64,000 nucleotides of DNA from Unio delphinus (lineage: Eukaryota; Mollusca; Bivalvia; Unionida; Unionidae), in contig JAQISU010000036.1 in assembly GCA_029339505.1 (NCBI GenBank), forward strand, positions 464,501-528,500, given 5' to 3'. Below the pieces are notes generated by a model that did no database searches, had not been told where the DNA came from, and saw only the letters and a program-made list of their open reading frames with translations. Numbering within the stretch: the first letter of the stretch is position 1; each line of letters opens with the position of its first letter. This document shows, piece by piece, positions 10,223 through 22,380 of this stretch. The position numbers and the translations under genes were made by a program.

Positions 10223-11270
10223 AATTCGAGGTAGGGCAGGTGCGCGTTCTTGTATGGGTGTTTGTAAATATGTATTTATGTATTGGATTCAATTGAACCG
10301 CGCTACAATGTTGGCTATATACAACCATTGAGAACGTTACGTTTGTTTAAAAATTAGAACGGTAAGGATATAAGAAAGATCATGATTATAAACCTTGAAA
10401 AGAACCGTAGAAACGCAGTCCTTCTAAACGAGAAATCCAGATCGTACTAAAACTGAAAATGTGAAAAGGTTTAAAGAATTCGTGAAAAAAAATCTATCCT
10501 AATAACATATTTCAGAAAAGGAACGATTCGTAGCTATGTTGATTAAAATCAAGACAATACTGGCCATTTAGTACAAAATATGAATTAATAGAAATATAAA
10601 GTTAAACAGGATTTTCAAGAAATACAAACATATTTTATTATATACTCGCAATAAAAAAAGACTCTTACATTGAATTAAATATCAGTAAGAAAAGCACATT
10701 CAATTTCTTTATTAACGACATTATGGTATTCAGATTAAAATTGAAACAAACATTTAGTATCTAGGTACCGTGAAATAAAGGACTGGTGAAAATTTTTAAA
10801 AATACCGTCTTGGAAAATGTAGGCAAGGTCTTCAGTTAGAATTTTCTTTTCAAACCAAATCTGGTTCTATAACCTGGACTAAACGCTTAAAAAATCTGTC
10901 TGCAATGCATAATGATTTTGATTTGAAACATAAAGAACTATTGTCCACGGATTCCAACACAGGCAGGGTCATAACAAAATCTTACAAAAATGGTACTATC
11001 AGCTGCCTCGCTGCTAGACATCAGACATAAACTACAACACTGCATACATCGTTGTTGTTGATGTTTTAATTGTAGTGTTTAACAACATGTTTAGCGTAAG
11101 ATAGACCATATATTGCGGCTAGTATAACTCATGGAGGAAAAAAACCTGGAATCCTGGAAAACCCTGGAAAGAACCCCCTCACCCGAATTTGCATGTGCTG
11201 TAAAATTCCCTTAGCGTATATAAGAAAATTGACAAGCCGGTGAAGTTCCCCCCTCCCCCACAAAAACATT
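10223..11270. other. Gene-free AT-rich DNA
   Basis: No coding, RNA or repeat feature that I can support, apart from low-complexity A/T runs. Confidence 0.6.
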
Positions 11271-11274
11271 GAAA

Positions 11275-11425
11275 TGATGTCCCTGCAACGACATAGAAGG
11301 AGCTACTGCCAAGCTTTCTCGCTAATCCACGTCAGCCATGCTGGAGACTTTAACCCACGCAGAGGTGAGACGACACCAAATTGGAACTGTGAGCGCTTTG
11401 GATCAAACGGCCACTCCGTGCCCCT
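11275..11425 (-). mobile_element. tRNA-derived SINE, degenerate copy
   Basis: On the minus strand it reads GGAGTGGCC...AAAGCGCT (A-box region), CTCACCTCTGCGTGGGTT (B-box region) and GAGAAAGCTTGGCAGTAGCT. These match, in order, the full copy at 53589-53818. The conserved CCGGG body and tail are missing. Confidence 0.6.
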
Positions 11426-11499
11426 TGCATGCATCGTTAAAGGTATCATTAAACTTGATCAAGCAACGTAAAAATAATTTTTTTTTTTTAAAAACAAGA

Positions 11500-11502
<3 letters not shown>

Positions 11503-11571
<69 letters not shown>

Positions 11572-11576
11572 TATAA
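11503..11576. repeat. (TA)n microsatellite
   Basis: About 33 TA units, then short TAA-interrupted runs. Confidence 0.95.
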
Positions 11577-11988
11577 TACTGTAATACTGATTGGATAATT
11601 ATTTTTAATTAATACTTTATTGAGTTACAAATCGAGGTCTGCAGGTTAACGACATCCATCATCCTGCCTGCACACACTAGTCTAAATTCCATTGCAACCA
11701 ATAGACACCACCAAAAAGATAATACTAAGTCTGCTATATTCACTTGTGTCTAGCAGACATTCCCATGGCGACCAATTAATTAATTCCCATCTATTTACAC
11801 AGTCGATCCGGATTCCTATGAAAGAAATCAAGGTATATATAATTAATTATTGGAACCAATTACCCATGGCTCAGAATCTCCGTGGAGTACGAATTAAAAA
11901 TTCTCTAATCTCTATGACAGTATTATCTGTATTAAACTGTATTAAACTGTATTAAATAATAATTCTGCTTACTATTATCAATCATTCT

Positions 11989-12036
<48 letters not shown>

Positions 12037-12587
12037 TGGCACATTAGCATAATCAAGACTACATGCACCAATACATTCAATATTGAGATGAAATTAGTTT
12101 GGAAATTTATTCCTTTGGACTCAGGATAGAACATATAGAATTAATTTTTATTTTGATTCACAACACCGATATTTCTTTTTAAATTTTCATTTTGTATTCA
12201 AGGAGAAAATACATTTGTTGAATGTCACTTGTTGGTTTTGCTCTTTCATGTTACTTAGTTTAAGATCATTGAGTAGCAACCATTGTTGTACCATTTGAAA
12301 TTCGATTTACATCTCTGATAAAAACAGAAAAAGCAACCGAAGACTCTGCCAGAAACATTAATTTCAAATTTCCTAACTGTGAAGGAAAAGCAAAGGATAT
12401 TGCTGAAATTAATTTACAAATAATAAAAAAAATGAAATTTTTGTTTAACTTATGCTTGGTGCCAATTAAATGGAATGAAATCAAAAGTTTAGTAAATATT
12501 AATATATTATCAAGAAACAACACAAAAAAAAAGAAACATCCACGTAGAGTCAAACTTGGTAGACAGCACGGGGAACGATCAGGTGAA
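11577..12587. other. Non-coding DNA with an (AT)n tract
   Basis: No gene seen. An (AT)n tract of about 20 units lies at 11993-12031. Frames at 11692-11955 and 12266-12553 have A/T-driven composition and resemble no family. Confidence 0.6.
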
Positions 12588-13370
12588 TTAAAATCAAGGA
12601 GGTAAATACTTAATCAAGGAGGTACATTCTAAATCAATGAGGTACCTAAATCAAGGAGGTAAATACGAAATCAAGGAGGTACATACTTAATCAAGGAGGT
12701 ACCTAAATCAAGGAGGTACATACTAAATCAAGGAGATACATTCTAACTCAAGGAGGTAGCTAAATCAAGGAGGTACATATTATATCAAGGAGGTATAAAC
12801 AAAATCAAGAAGGTACATTCTTAATCAAGGAGGTACTTAAGTCAGGGAGGTACATAATAATATCAAAGAGGTACATATAAAATCAAAGAAGTGCATACTA
12901 AATCAAGAAGGTACACACTAAATCACGAAGGTACATATTATATCAAGGAGGTACATTCAAAATCAAGCAGGTACATATTAAATCAAGGAGGTACCTAAAT
13001 CAAGGAGGTACATACTAAATCAAGGAGGTACATATTATATCAAGGAGGTACATACTAAATCTAGGAGGTACATATTATATCAAGGAGGTACATACTAAAT
13101 CTAGGAGGTACATACTAAATCAAGGAGGTACATGCTAAATCACGAAGGTACATACTAAATCAAGGAGGTACACACTAAATCAAGGCGGTACATACTAAAT
13201 CAGGGAGATACCTAAATCAAGGAGGTACCTAAATCAAGGAGGTAAATACAAAATCAAGGAGGTACATACTTAATCAAGGAGGCACCTAAATCAAGGAGGT
13301 ACATACTAAATCAAGCAGGTACATACAAAATCAAGGAGGTACCTAAATCAAGGAGATACATACTCAGGGG
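12588..13370. repeat. Minisatellite, ~20-bp unit AATCAAGGAGGTACATACTA
   Basis: About 40 imperfect copies of AATCAAGGAGGTACATACTA, alternating with a shorter unit in which the spacer collapses to ACCTA. Variants include CACGAAGG, CTAGG and GGCGG. Units touch each other with no unique spacers, so this is not a CRISPR array. No open frame of note. Confidence 0.9.
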
Positions 13371-16349
13371 ATTGATATCATCGTTGCTTGAAAGTTAAAA
13401 ATTAAAGCAAGCTCCCCATCCACCGCCCGGACAATCCGACCCCAACAAATCACAAATAATCAAACAAGACCCCCCATCTTTCATTTGAGGTCTGCACTAA
13501 TGTCTAGTAATCAGACTGCAATGTCTGATCTTGTATGTTTTGGGAAGCCAAGTAAATGTTTGGCAAGATTACTTAGTTTCATCCAATGAAGAAAGGTCAC
13601 GTTGTGAAATATTACACTATAATTTACTACCAAATACCCAATCATGGCATATTATCTTCTCGATAACTTTTGTCGATTGAATGATTTTTTGGATCACTCG
13701 TATTAAGCATGTATCACCTCTCTATGCAAGCACATATTGATTATTAATTGTTCATGAGAGACGGAAAGAGGGCCACATACCCCAGGTGTTTAAGGGAACA
13801 ATTATTAATTGTAGCCGTCTGATTGTAGGAGTATTAGAGTCCTTAACAACCTGAATGCAAGACAATTTAATGAGGGGTAATATATCCACGCACATCATTG
13901 TTTCAGCTACTTTCTATGGCAAGTGTACATGAGTGAGATCAGACCCAACACACACTCATTTGATTAAACAGCATTTGTGATCGTGCACAACACGCATGTT
14001 GTTAGTTGTCCGGCCGAGGCAAAAGGAGGAGCAGGTGTTATGGGGAGGCGAATTTCTTGGCACAGGTTGGAGCTCCTAGGCTCTAAGGTGTTGGTCGAAA
14101 AGGTGTCATCTTATACAAGTTTGAACATACCTATTTGCTGTTTTTTTGTTTATTAAGAGAAAAGGAAACCTAGGTTAACATCTACTGAGTTTTGATTTTT
14201 GCCTTCTTGTATGGCTGGCCCTGATGGACTTTGTTTGTTATTGGACCATCTTGTTGGTGTAAATTTGGGGTCTTATAGTTCTGATTTGTAATTTTAGTTT
14301 TGCAGTCTTGTGCTGCAGTGCCTGATGGCCTTTGGAGTTTAGACCAATTTACATGCACTAACTTGAGGTCTTATATCCTGCAAACTTTTGTGAACTTTTG
14401 CAACAACAAAACGGCTGAAATAGTCGGTTTAATGGCCATTCCAAACAGACCGTGAAAAGCATTTATTGTTCATTACCTTACATACATCGACAATTTAGTG
14501 ATGTGAAGTAACCTTTGAAATAATCCGGTTGTCCCGGTTGTTTTGCAGAATCAGCAACCGGCAAACATTACGGCCCAAATATGCACAGCTTATCTGTGAA
14601 GGTTATGTAGTAAGTACTCCATAACGTTCGTCTGACCAAAATGGTTTAATGTGATAATTGCATTTGGACTTTGGGAGCGTGATGTCGCTTGCCTGCTACA
14701 TTGCAGTAACAATTGACGCATACGATCAATCAACTTTACCAAGCAAACGCAGCTTTAAATCAGTTACATCAATGACTGTGAGACAGGCATTTTAGCAAGT
14801 CGATAGATTCAGCTACAAACGTTAATTTCGCTGCAAACATAAAACATTCATTATGTCAATTTACGATTGACAACTTGATAGTACAAGCCATTCGACCAGT
14901 CAAAATGAGGTAATTAAAAATCATGCTCAGCAAAATGATGACATTTAGGAGGAACGATCTTGTCATTTCATTTCAATGGTAAAAGAAACTAAATAAAATT
15001 CTTCAAATCATTACCTTCTCATGACCAGAACGATTTTTTTTTCTTCTCAAAAATCAGCAAATAATACTGTTTGCTTCTGTAAACTATAGCCTTAAAGAAA
15101 AAATGTACTATTGATATGGAAAAATGGGACCAACAGCGAAATGGGTGAACCTATAAAGAGTGTTTATGGGTTTGGCTGAATAGGATTGGTTAATAACTGT
15201 AGGGGGAAAATTCTTTTGAGATATTAATCTAGTTGTAAGTGAAAAATAGAGACATTGTTTTATTGATGGAATTTCAGTCCTTTAACAGTCTTGAGTTTGA
15301 AACACTCATCACTAAATTAACACCTGACTCGTTGGTGAGGAATTGAAAGCAAGTGTTTCAAACGCATGCAGGTCCAGAAAATGCTGCGGCTCATATCCTT
15401 TCCTCTACGCAGAAGCTGACATAATGTTTCATCTATGCTGATAAATATACGTTTGGTCATGAGCACTCACAAAGTTTAAGTTATCTAAGTATTATTATCA
15501 TGATGTTTACAACGGTTTCCTATTGACACTAAATTAGTACCGTGAGTAATTAATGTATTGTCTTGTGAATAGATCATATTGGTTAATATTTTACACTAAT
15601 CATTAGATTGTTAGATTGAATGAACGTTCGAATTCAGTTTCACATAGCATAAAAGCCCTTATAAGACTGTTTCATGGTGAATCAAGTACTGCAATTCGTC
15701 AAGTCCTTAAACTTCCACATCCATGCTATCAATTGTGTCTTAAGTTATTGAATCACATCAGAAAGGAATTCCCTTCATGTATTCGTCCTGAATCTCTCGA
15801 GCCATTGCACCTGGTGTAGTAATATACAACTGGTGACACTTTGCAACCTGTAACCATGGCTTTTAAGACTACAAAAGTAAAAGTACTTGTGAAGGGAATG
15901 AAATATTTCATATCCTGAGGAAAATCAAGAGGATATATTGGACAATGTCCTTCATTTAAAAGTCAATTTGTATTTTAATTTGTATTCTGTGAGCTGAACA
16001 GTTTATATATTCTCTTCCAGTAATATCACAATTTAATAGATGCTGTTTCAGTGTTATGTGAAACAAATAGATTCTCAACCAGTATTGTATGCATTACCGG
16101 CTGGTGGCCTAATCTTTCCCTATTGAGTATTCATAATATAGCTCTCAATTATTTTCTGGCAAACACAAATTTCTGTATGATGATTTTGTTGTCATTCAGC
16201 TTGAACTGCTGATCATGGTCATACGAAATTATTATATGTTTTACAAACATTCTCAATGCGTTCTTAACTACTACATTATTTACCATTAAATAATGTTGCA
16301 AAATGATTCACTTGGACCTCGGCTAATACTTGTCCTTTTTGTTCAGGTT
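13371..16349. other. Gene-free stretch of nearly 3 kb
   Basis: No recognisable gene. A 67-codon frame at 15616-15819 has mixed composition (GESSTAIRQVLKLPHPCYQL) and could be an exon scrap, but no splice-site or homology argument supports it. The rest is AT-rich with no repeat structure that I can define. Confidence 0.55.
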
Positions 16350-17073
16350 AATACTACCAAAGGTAGTTATTAGTTACTAACCACGATTATCGTTCTAATC
16401 GTGTTTCTCTTCTTACCTATTCTCATTTCTTTCTTTCTATTACACTCTATATGATTTCCTTGCATTTTCGTTGTATAATTTATGTGTTTACCAATCTTTT
16501 TTGTTCTTTATACAATTTAGAACTAGTTATAGACATCAGTCTATAACACTTTTTATTAAACTCTAAAAATTGTAAAACCATTTGTCAAACATAAACTGTC
16601 GTTGTTCGTTTATTTGAATTGTTCGCTTTATTTGTCACCATTTATGAATTGAATTTGTTGTATCTTCAGTTAATTATTTTATAATTTCATTGAAACGTTT
16701 TGTTGGTATTTCGTTATATTACCTTGAATTAATTTATCGTTTAATAATTACGTTGCTTATTTTGTATATTGTATCTTTTGCATCATTTTGTATCGTGCTG
16801 TTCTTATCATGTTTGCAACTTTGAATAGTTTTGCATTTTTTTCCATCTATAAAATACAATTGTTGTTCATTGATTTAATTTAGAATTGCTTTTGAATTAA
16901 TTTTTGCTTTGAATTATCTTTGATTTGTATTACAATTTAAATTCTTTTGTTTATTACATTGTTTAATTTTGTATATTGTATTATTTGTATCGTGCTGGTT
17001 TGCAGCTTTTAACATGTAAATATTTACACAATAAACTTTTATGAAAAACAAAAAAAAAATACTACCAAAGGTA
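16350..17073 (+). mobile_element. Poly(A)-tailed retroposed insertion with 16-bp TSD
   Basis: An exact 16-bp direct repeat, AATACTACCAAAGGTA, bounds the segment at 16350-16365 and 17058-17073. The 692-bp insert ends with AATAAA (about 17030) followed by an A-rich tail (AAAAACAAAAAAAAA) that touches the right copy. This is the hallmark of target-primed reverse transcription: a 5'-truncated LINE or a retrocopied mRNA 3' end. The insert is T-rich, has no protein frame and looks like 3' UTR sequence. The parent was not identified. Confidence 0.75.
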
Positions 17074-17934
17074 TGTATAATACAATGATGTGTTGGATTA
17101 AGTTCTTAATCACCCTATGATGGCTGGTACAAATCAGGAAGAGTAAAATGCCTAGGCTTATTTAATGTAGTTCCTGAATGAGTAAATGCAAATGGAACAT
17201 GATATATTCAATACCTGAGTAACCAACGTTTATCCCAGTCATCCGTAAAAGTAGTTATATATCTTTGATATGTTCTCGTTAAGTTATCACGGTTTCTTCT
17301 GTAACTATACAATGTGTTGATCATTCGTGCTTTGCTTTCGGGTAACTGCCATTAGGATCAAATTACTTAAACATAATTTCTTACTTTGAATTCTTAGGCC
17401 ATTGATTAACGCACTGCAATTCATAACTGTTATGCGTTGATGATATTCCTTCAATCCAATATAAACGTTACTGTGATATGGATATTCAGTGTAAAGGTTT
17501 ATACACGTTGTACATAAAAACTTATTTATTTTGTTTCAATGACATCTTCACGTGCATTATTCATTAGATGTACATGTAGCTTGTATTCCTCAAGCCGTGG
17601 TCGATATTTCAATACGTGAATAGTAATAAATGTTAAGGCGGAGTTTAAGATTAAAATATATCCAACTAACCTTTATTAGTGTCTTTCCGATGATTAACAA
17701 ACATTTAAAGAAAAAAGGATTATGTTTGGACCTTTACGGAAATATACGCTAGAACATCACCTTGGTCTTGAACAACACAGAATTAAAAAAGCGCCATCCA
17801 TCCAAGATATAGTTGCTTTTCCCCTCACACCCGTTTGCATCTATCAGTTGTTTCTTCTTCTTCTTTGAATGTATTCTTTTTTACACTCAATTTAAAGAAT
17901 CCATGTGCTCGTTGACGTGTGTTTAATTGAGGCC
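17074..17934. other. Gene-free AT-rich DNA
   Basis: Nothing supportable beyond A/T-rich unique sequence. Confidence 0.6.
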
Positions 17935-18385
17935 ACAATGTCTATACTATATCAATGTCTATACTGTATCAATGTCTATACTATATCAATGTCTATACTG
18001 TATCAATATCTATACTGTATCAATGTCTATACTGTATCAATGTCTATACTGTATCAATGTCAATACTATATCAATGTCTATACTGTATCAATGTCTATAC
18101 TATATCAATGTCTATACTGTATCAATGTCTATACTATATCAATGTCTATACTATATAAATGTCTATACTATATCAATGTCTATACTGTATCAATGTCTAT
18201 ACTATATCAATGTCTATACTATGTCAATGTCTATACTGTATCACTGTCTATACTGTATCAATGCCTATACTATATCAATGTCTATACTATATCAATGTCT
18301 ATACTATATCAATGTCTATACTATATCTATGTCTATACTGTATCAATGTCTATACTATATCAATGTCTATACTATATCAATGTTT
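17935..18385. repeat. 17-bp minisatellite (TCTATACTGTATCAATG)
   Basis: About 26 copies of TCTATACTRTATCAATG. Because 17 is not a multiple of 3 and the unit lacks stops in this direction, all three plus frames stay open and encode the same repeated peptide phases (ILYQCLYxINVYT). The long frames are repeat artefacts, not genes. Confidence 0.95.
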
Positions 18386-18790
18386 GCTGTAATAGTTTTA
18401 ACTGGTATCACACTAGGAAACATTTTACAAATGTATCCATTGCAGTCCTGACGACACTAAATTCTATCGTAAATATTTTCCTCGCGCGTTTTATTATTTT
18501 CACTATGTCGTCAAGTTTTCCTAAACGACATGTTTAAATAGTTTTTCAATGTACATGTTCTTTTATAGCAGTTATTAATTGCTGTATTACAACGGTGTAG
18601 ATCATATGTGATAGTTTGTAAAGTATGCAAACATTACTTTTTAAATCAGCAATATTCATCAGAGACGGATGAGAGGATTCCGGTGTATGGAACCCTCAGA
18701 TTTGGTGACGGGGCTTCTAAGGTATGGATACCCTAATACATCTAGAAATTCTCTCTGAAACCATTTCTTTTGACTGTCATTTACACGTGC

Positions 18791-18792
18791 AA

Positions 18793-18832
<40 letters not shown>

Positions 18833-18955
18833 TACATACATACATACATACATACATACATACATACATACATACATACATACATACATACATACATACA
18901 ATACAATACAATACAATACAATACAATACAATACAATACAATACAATACAATACA
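18791..18955. repeat. Compound (AAT)n-(ATAC)n-(AATAC)n microsatellite
   Basis: About 13 AAT units (18791-18831) pass into about 17 ATAC units (to about 18900) and then about 11 AATAC units. Each block is nearly pure, and the shift from 3- to 4- to 5-bp unit follows stepwise gain of bases. Confidence 0.95.
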
Positions 18956-19591
18956 AAATATTATAATATAATATCGATGCTGCTTTAAAGATTACCAATC
19001 AATAAAGAGGTGTAGAATTGGGTTTGAAGGATTGCAAATGGTGGTAATTTCGCTGACTGTAAAACACGTCTCATATACATGCAGCTGGGTAAGAATGTAT
19101 ATAAAACGTATGCATAATACGTAATATTTGAACATAAAGTGTTACATCTGAAAAATATTAATGAGACGTATATTATTGATACAATTCAGGAAAATGATAA
19201 TGATGGATATTGATGCTATAATACAATCAGTTATTATACATTATACGTTGTTAAATTTGATTATTTTTCTGCAATGCTAATTGATAAATATTCTATAAAT
19301 GACAAGAAAACTTGAATTTGAGACACTAAGACTTTAAGGGCAATTAAATACGCAGAGTAAATGTTGACCTGGGTATGGCGAGGGTTAATGCATTATCAAT
19401 TATGAACAATCGTATACGTTAAACACCGTATGAACTTTACGTCCTGAACAAATTATTTCCCATGTAGAATAAAGTTATGCCTATAGAACCATTCAGCACA
19501 AACCAATTACCGAAAACAAAACGAAATCAATTCTCCCGTGAGGAATTGTTTGATTACTTCCAAGCCTAAAATGAGATTGAAAATTAAACAT

Positions 19592-19597
<6 letters not shown>
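18956..19597. other. Gene-free AT-rich DNA
   Basis: No supportable feature. Confidence 0.6.

Positions 19598-19678
<81 letters not shown>
19598..19678. repeat. (GA)n microsatellite
   Basis: About 40 pure GA units. Confidence 0.95.
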
Positions 19679-19683
<5 letters not shown>

Positions 19684-19759
19684 GTTGGCTCTGGATTGAG
19701 TGAGAAAGGAATATAATAACTGTCTTTGTAATGCTATGGAACGCCAGAGGTATTTTAAG

Positions 19760-20070
19760 ATCAAAAACTTTTATTATATGATGTGGAAACATCCTTATAT
19801 GTTTCACTTTTGTACTTATGTGATGTTTATATTTATTTGTATGCGGTCCTTTTGTTGTTATATCAGGTGCAAATTTCTTTATATGATGCACTTTCGTCCT
19901 TATATGATGTGCAAATTTCTTTATATGCCGTGCTTTCGTAATTATATGATTTGGAAACATCTTTATATGATGTGCTTTCGTCCTTATATCCTAAAATATG
20001 GTGTACAAACTTCTTTATATGCTGCGATTTCGTCCTTATATGATGTACACAGGTTTTTATATGAAACTTC
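19760..20070. repeat. Degenerate minisatellite (TTATATGATGTGCTTTCGTC)
   Basis: Around ten diverged copies of a roughly 30-bp unit alternating TTATATGATGTG with CTTTCGTCC or AAATTTCTT. Both strands stay open for over 100 codons because the unit is stop-poor; the His/Lys/Thr-rich minus frame and Met/Tyr-rich plus frame are artefacts. (GA)n tracts lie on both sides. Confidence 0.75.
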
Positions 20071-20250
20071 TTTATAAGAAGCAGAAACGAAACTTTTCCA
20101 TGCGCGCAAAAGGGCCAATCAGTCGTTTGACAAAATTAATGTGGCCGACTATGTTATCATCGCCCTGTCAAATAGATTATAAACTATTTCTAATCAAAAC
20201 AGTGATCGCCACCAGTTTCTGTAGCAAGATATCTACACACGAAAGAAAGT

Positions 20251-20251
<1 letters not shown>

Positions 20252-20311
<60 letters not shown>
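20252..20311. repeat. (GA)n microsatellite
   Basis: About 29 GA units. Confidence 0.95.
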
Positions 20312-20314
<3 letters not shown>

Positions 20315-21615
20315 ATTCAAATGTTGCGCAAAGTAATCGTTTCTTTTTACACGTTGTTAGCATAATACTAGATAATTTTGATTTCTAATGAAAATATTAG
20401 TTTCCAACTTTGACCTCCACATTCCATCTTTCAATAACCCAGTACGAAACGCAGCCAGATCTTTACGCAAACCATAGCGTCAAACTATAAGATATTTCTC
20501 GAAGTAAACAAGCAGCGAAGAGTGATTATTTTTGATGTGCTCCATTAGAACGAGACAACGCAATAAATGAAGAATTCAAGAGCATAATGAAACAGATTAT
20601 GACTAGGTCACATCTTGCGAAGCGTATTTATACATATTTATATCTTTATATACAGGGGGTTATCGAATTTCCGATAAATTCCATTGTCAAAGTGACAAAA
20701 TACTATTGAATCTGTGTTTTACGATTTATCCATTTTATGATCAAGAACTTAGAATAATACTAATTTAGAAAGTTCATGGAGAGAAACATGGGCTGCTTTT
20801 AATAATACATTTTAGCGTTAATCGGTGTTGAATTTAATGTATGAACAATAAGAAATATCATACAATATAACATTAAATTAATACTGAATGATTCCTTAAG
20901 AACAGAAAAGCTGGCGCAAATATAACAGTCGTACTATGTAATATAGTAGAACATCGCGTCGAAGAAAGGAACTAAAAAAGCTTAGGATGAATATTGATTA
21001 TTCTCGTTCTTAGCTCTGAGAAGCGATGCAACATACCCAGTACGAAGTATCTTGGTACTGAAAATAATTATTGCAAAATATATTCTCAATGAATATCTTT
21101 CATTTGCATAGCAATCGTTTCATAATGGAAAACCTTACCGAAATTGATGCATATTTGACATGGGGAGACATGACTTTTGTGTGAAGATATTTAAATATGG
21201 CTAAAAACATTTCATTCAGTGTCCATGTACAAGACACAATATTGGTAGAATTTGTTGTATGTGGCACCAAAAAGTCTTAATTGATGAGATGTATCATCCC
21301 CATGTTAAACAGGCTACACAGTTCTGAGACTCATTACATTATTCTTCATCGGTGGTGTAACCAGATTCCTCACCACCAGAGGCGCTCGCAGAAATATGTT
21401 CGGAAGGGAAGAAGAATACATGTAGTGGTCAGCAATACTGTTTTACGCATGCAGACCAAAATTTGTTTAAAGGTGACATCATGGGCTGGGAGCAAGTGCA
21501 CCCCCTTACCCCTATGTGAAAGCCTCCATGCTCCCCACAAGAAGATTAAATGTATGTTTATTAATAGTTTTCAGATAATTCAAAGTAGAGAGGAATATCA
21601 CGGACATTGCTAATT

Positions 21616-21691
<76 letters not shown>

Positions 21692-22239
21692 GTAGCTCTA
21701 ATTTTCATTTATGCTAAGCTGTTGTATCACCCATTTGGTTTTATATGTCCATTCTTGTATATGCCACTAGTCTCACAGCTTTTTCATCCATTTGTTGTCA
21801 AATGTTCATTCTTGTATGTGCAAAGTACTTCCAAAGCATGATATCATCCATTTGGTGTTAAATGTTGATTCTGTATGTGTAACTAGTCTACAGGTTCTTT
21901 TGTGCCACTTCCATCCCAAAGTTTTTACTATCATATATCTTAGAATTGTGTCCATACATCAATGAACACAAATTACTTAGTAACGAATGTGCCACTTGAT
22001 CTCACATTATAAAACAATCGAATCATTTTAACATTAGACTAATTGTTTTTGTAACCTGGACTGGACTTAGATTTTTATAAATATGTTTTGTTTGTTTCTA
22101 TATTTTGAGAAAAGAAAACCATGCTCTTAACGATTCCATCTGGATGGGAAGGTAACATATAATATCACCGTGGTATGTAATGTTACACATTGGTATTAAT
22201 AACTAATATTAATTTCATGTATCAGGCAGACCATCACAT
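20312..22239. other. Non-coding DNA with a (TA)n tract
   Basis: A (TA)n tract of about 35 units lies at 21619-21688. The 110-codon frame at 21281-21613 lies in locally GC-richer sequence (around 21340-21540) that looks like an old repeat rather than a gene, and no family is recognised. Nothing else is supportable. Confidence 0.55.
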
Positions 22240-22380
22240 GATGGTTATTGGTTTGGGCGTTTTTGTGGGTTTAACACAATTCGTCAGCACACGAGAGACC
22301 ACACATGGACGCTAGTAAGGCGATCGCTTTAGACCACTAGGACTCTCGAATCACCTGTTTTGGATGTCCCAGGCTTACGA
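22240..22380 (-). mobile_element. SINE remnant
   Basis: GTGGGTTTAACAC...TCGTCAGCAC resembles the SINE tail seen at 7390, and the minus strand of 22320-22350 gives CCTAGTGGTCTAAAGCGATC, an A-box-like stretch shared with the copy at 53589. The middle is missing or scrambled. Weak call. Confidence 0.4.

Noticed and set aside
12588..13370. Regular short repeats resembling a CRISPR array
   Set aside because: Units touch each other, vary in length and have no unique spacers; the genome is eukaryotic.
17905..18537. 210-codon and 174-codon overlapping frames
   Set aside because: Produced by the stop-free 17-bp minisatellite in all frames.
19493..20077. 155-codon minus frame and 125-codon plus frame
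   Set aside because: They overlap on opposite strands of a GA tract and a minisatellite; repetitive peptide only.
21281..21613. 110-codon frame with coding-like composition
   Set aside because: No family recognised; the GC-richer segment looks like an old repeat and the frame ends in flanking AT-rich DNA.
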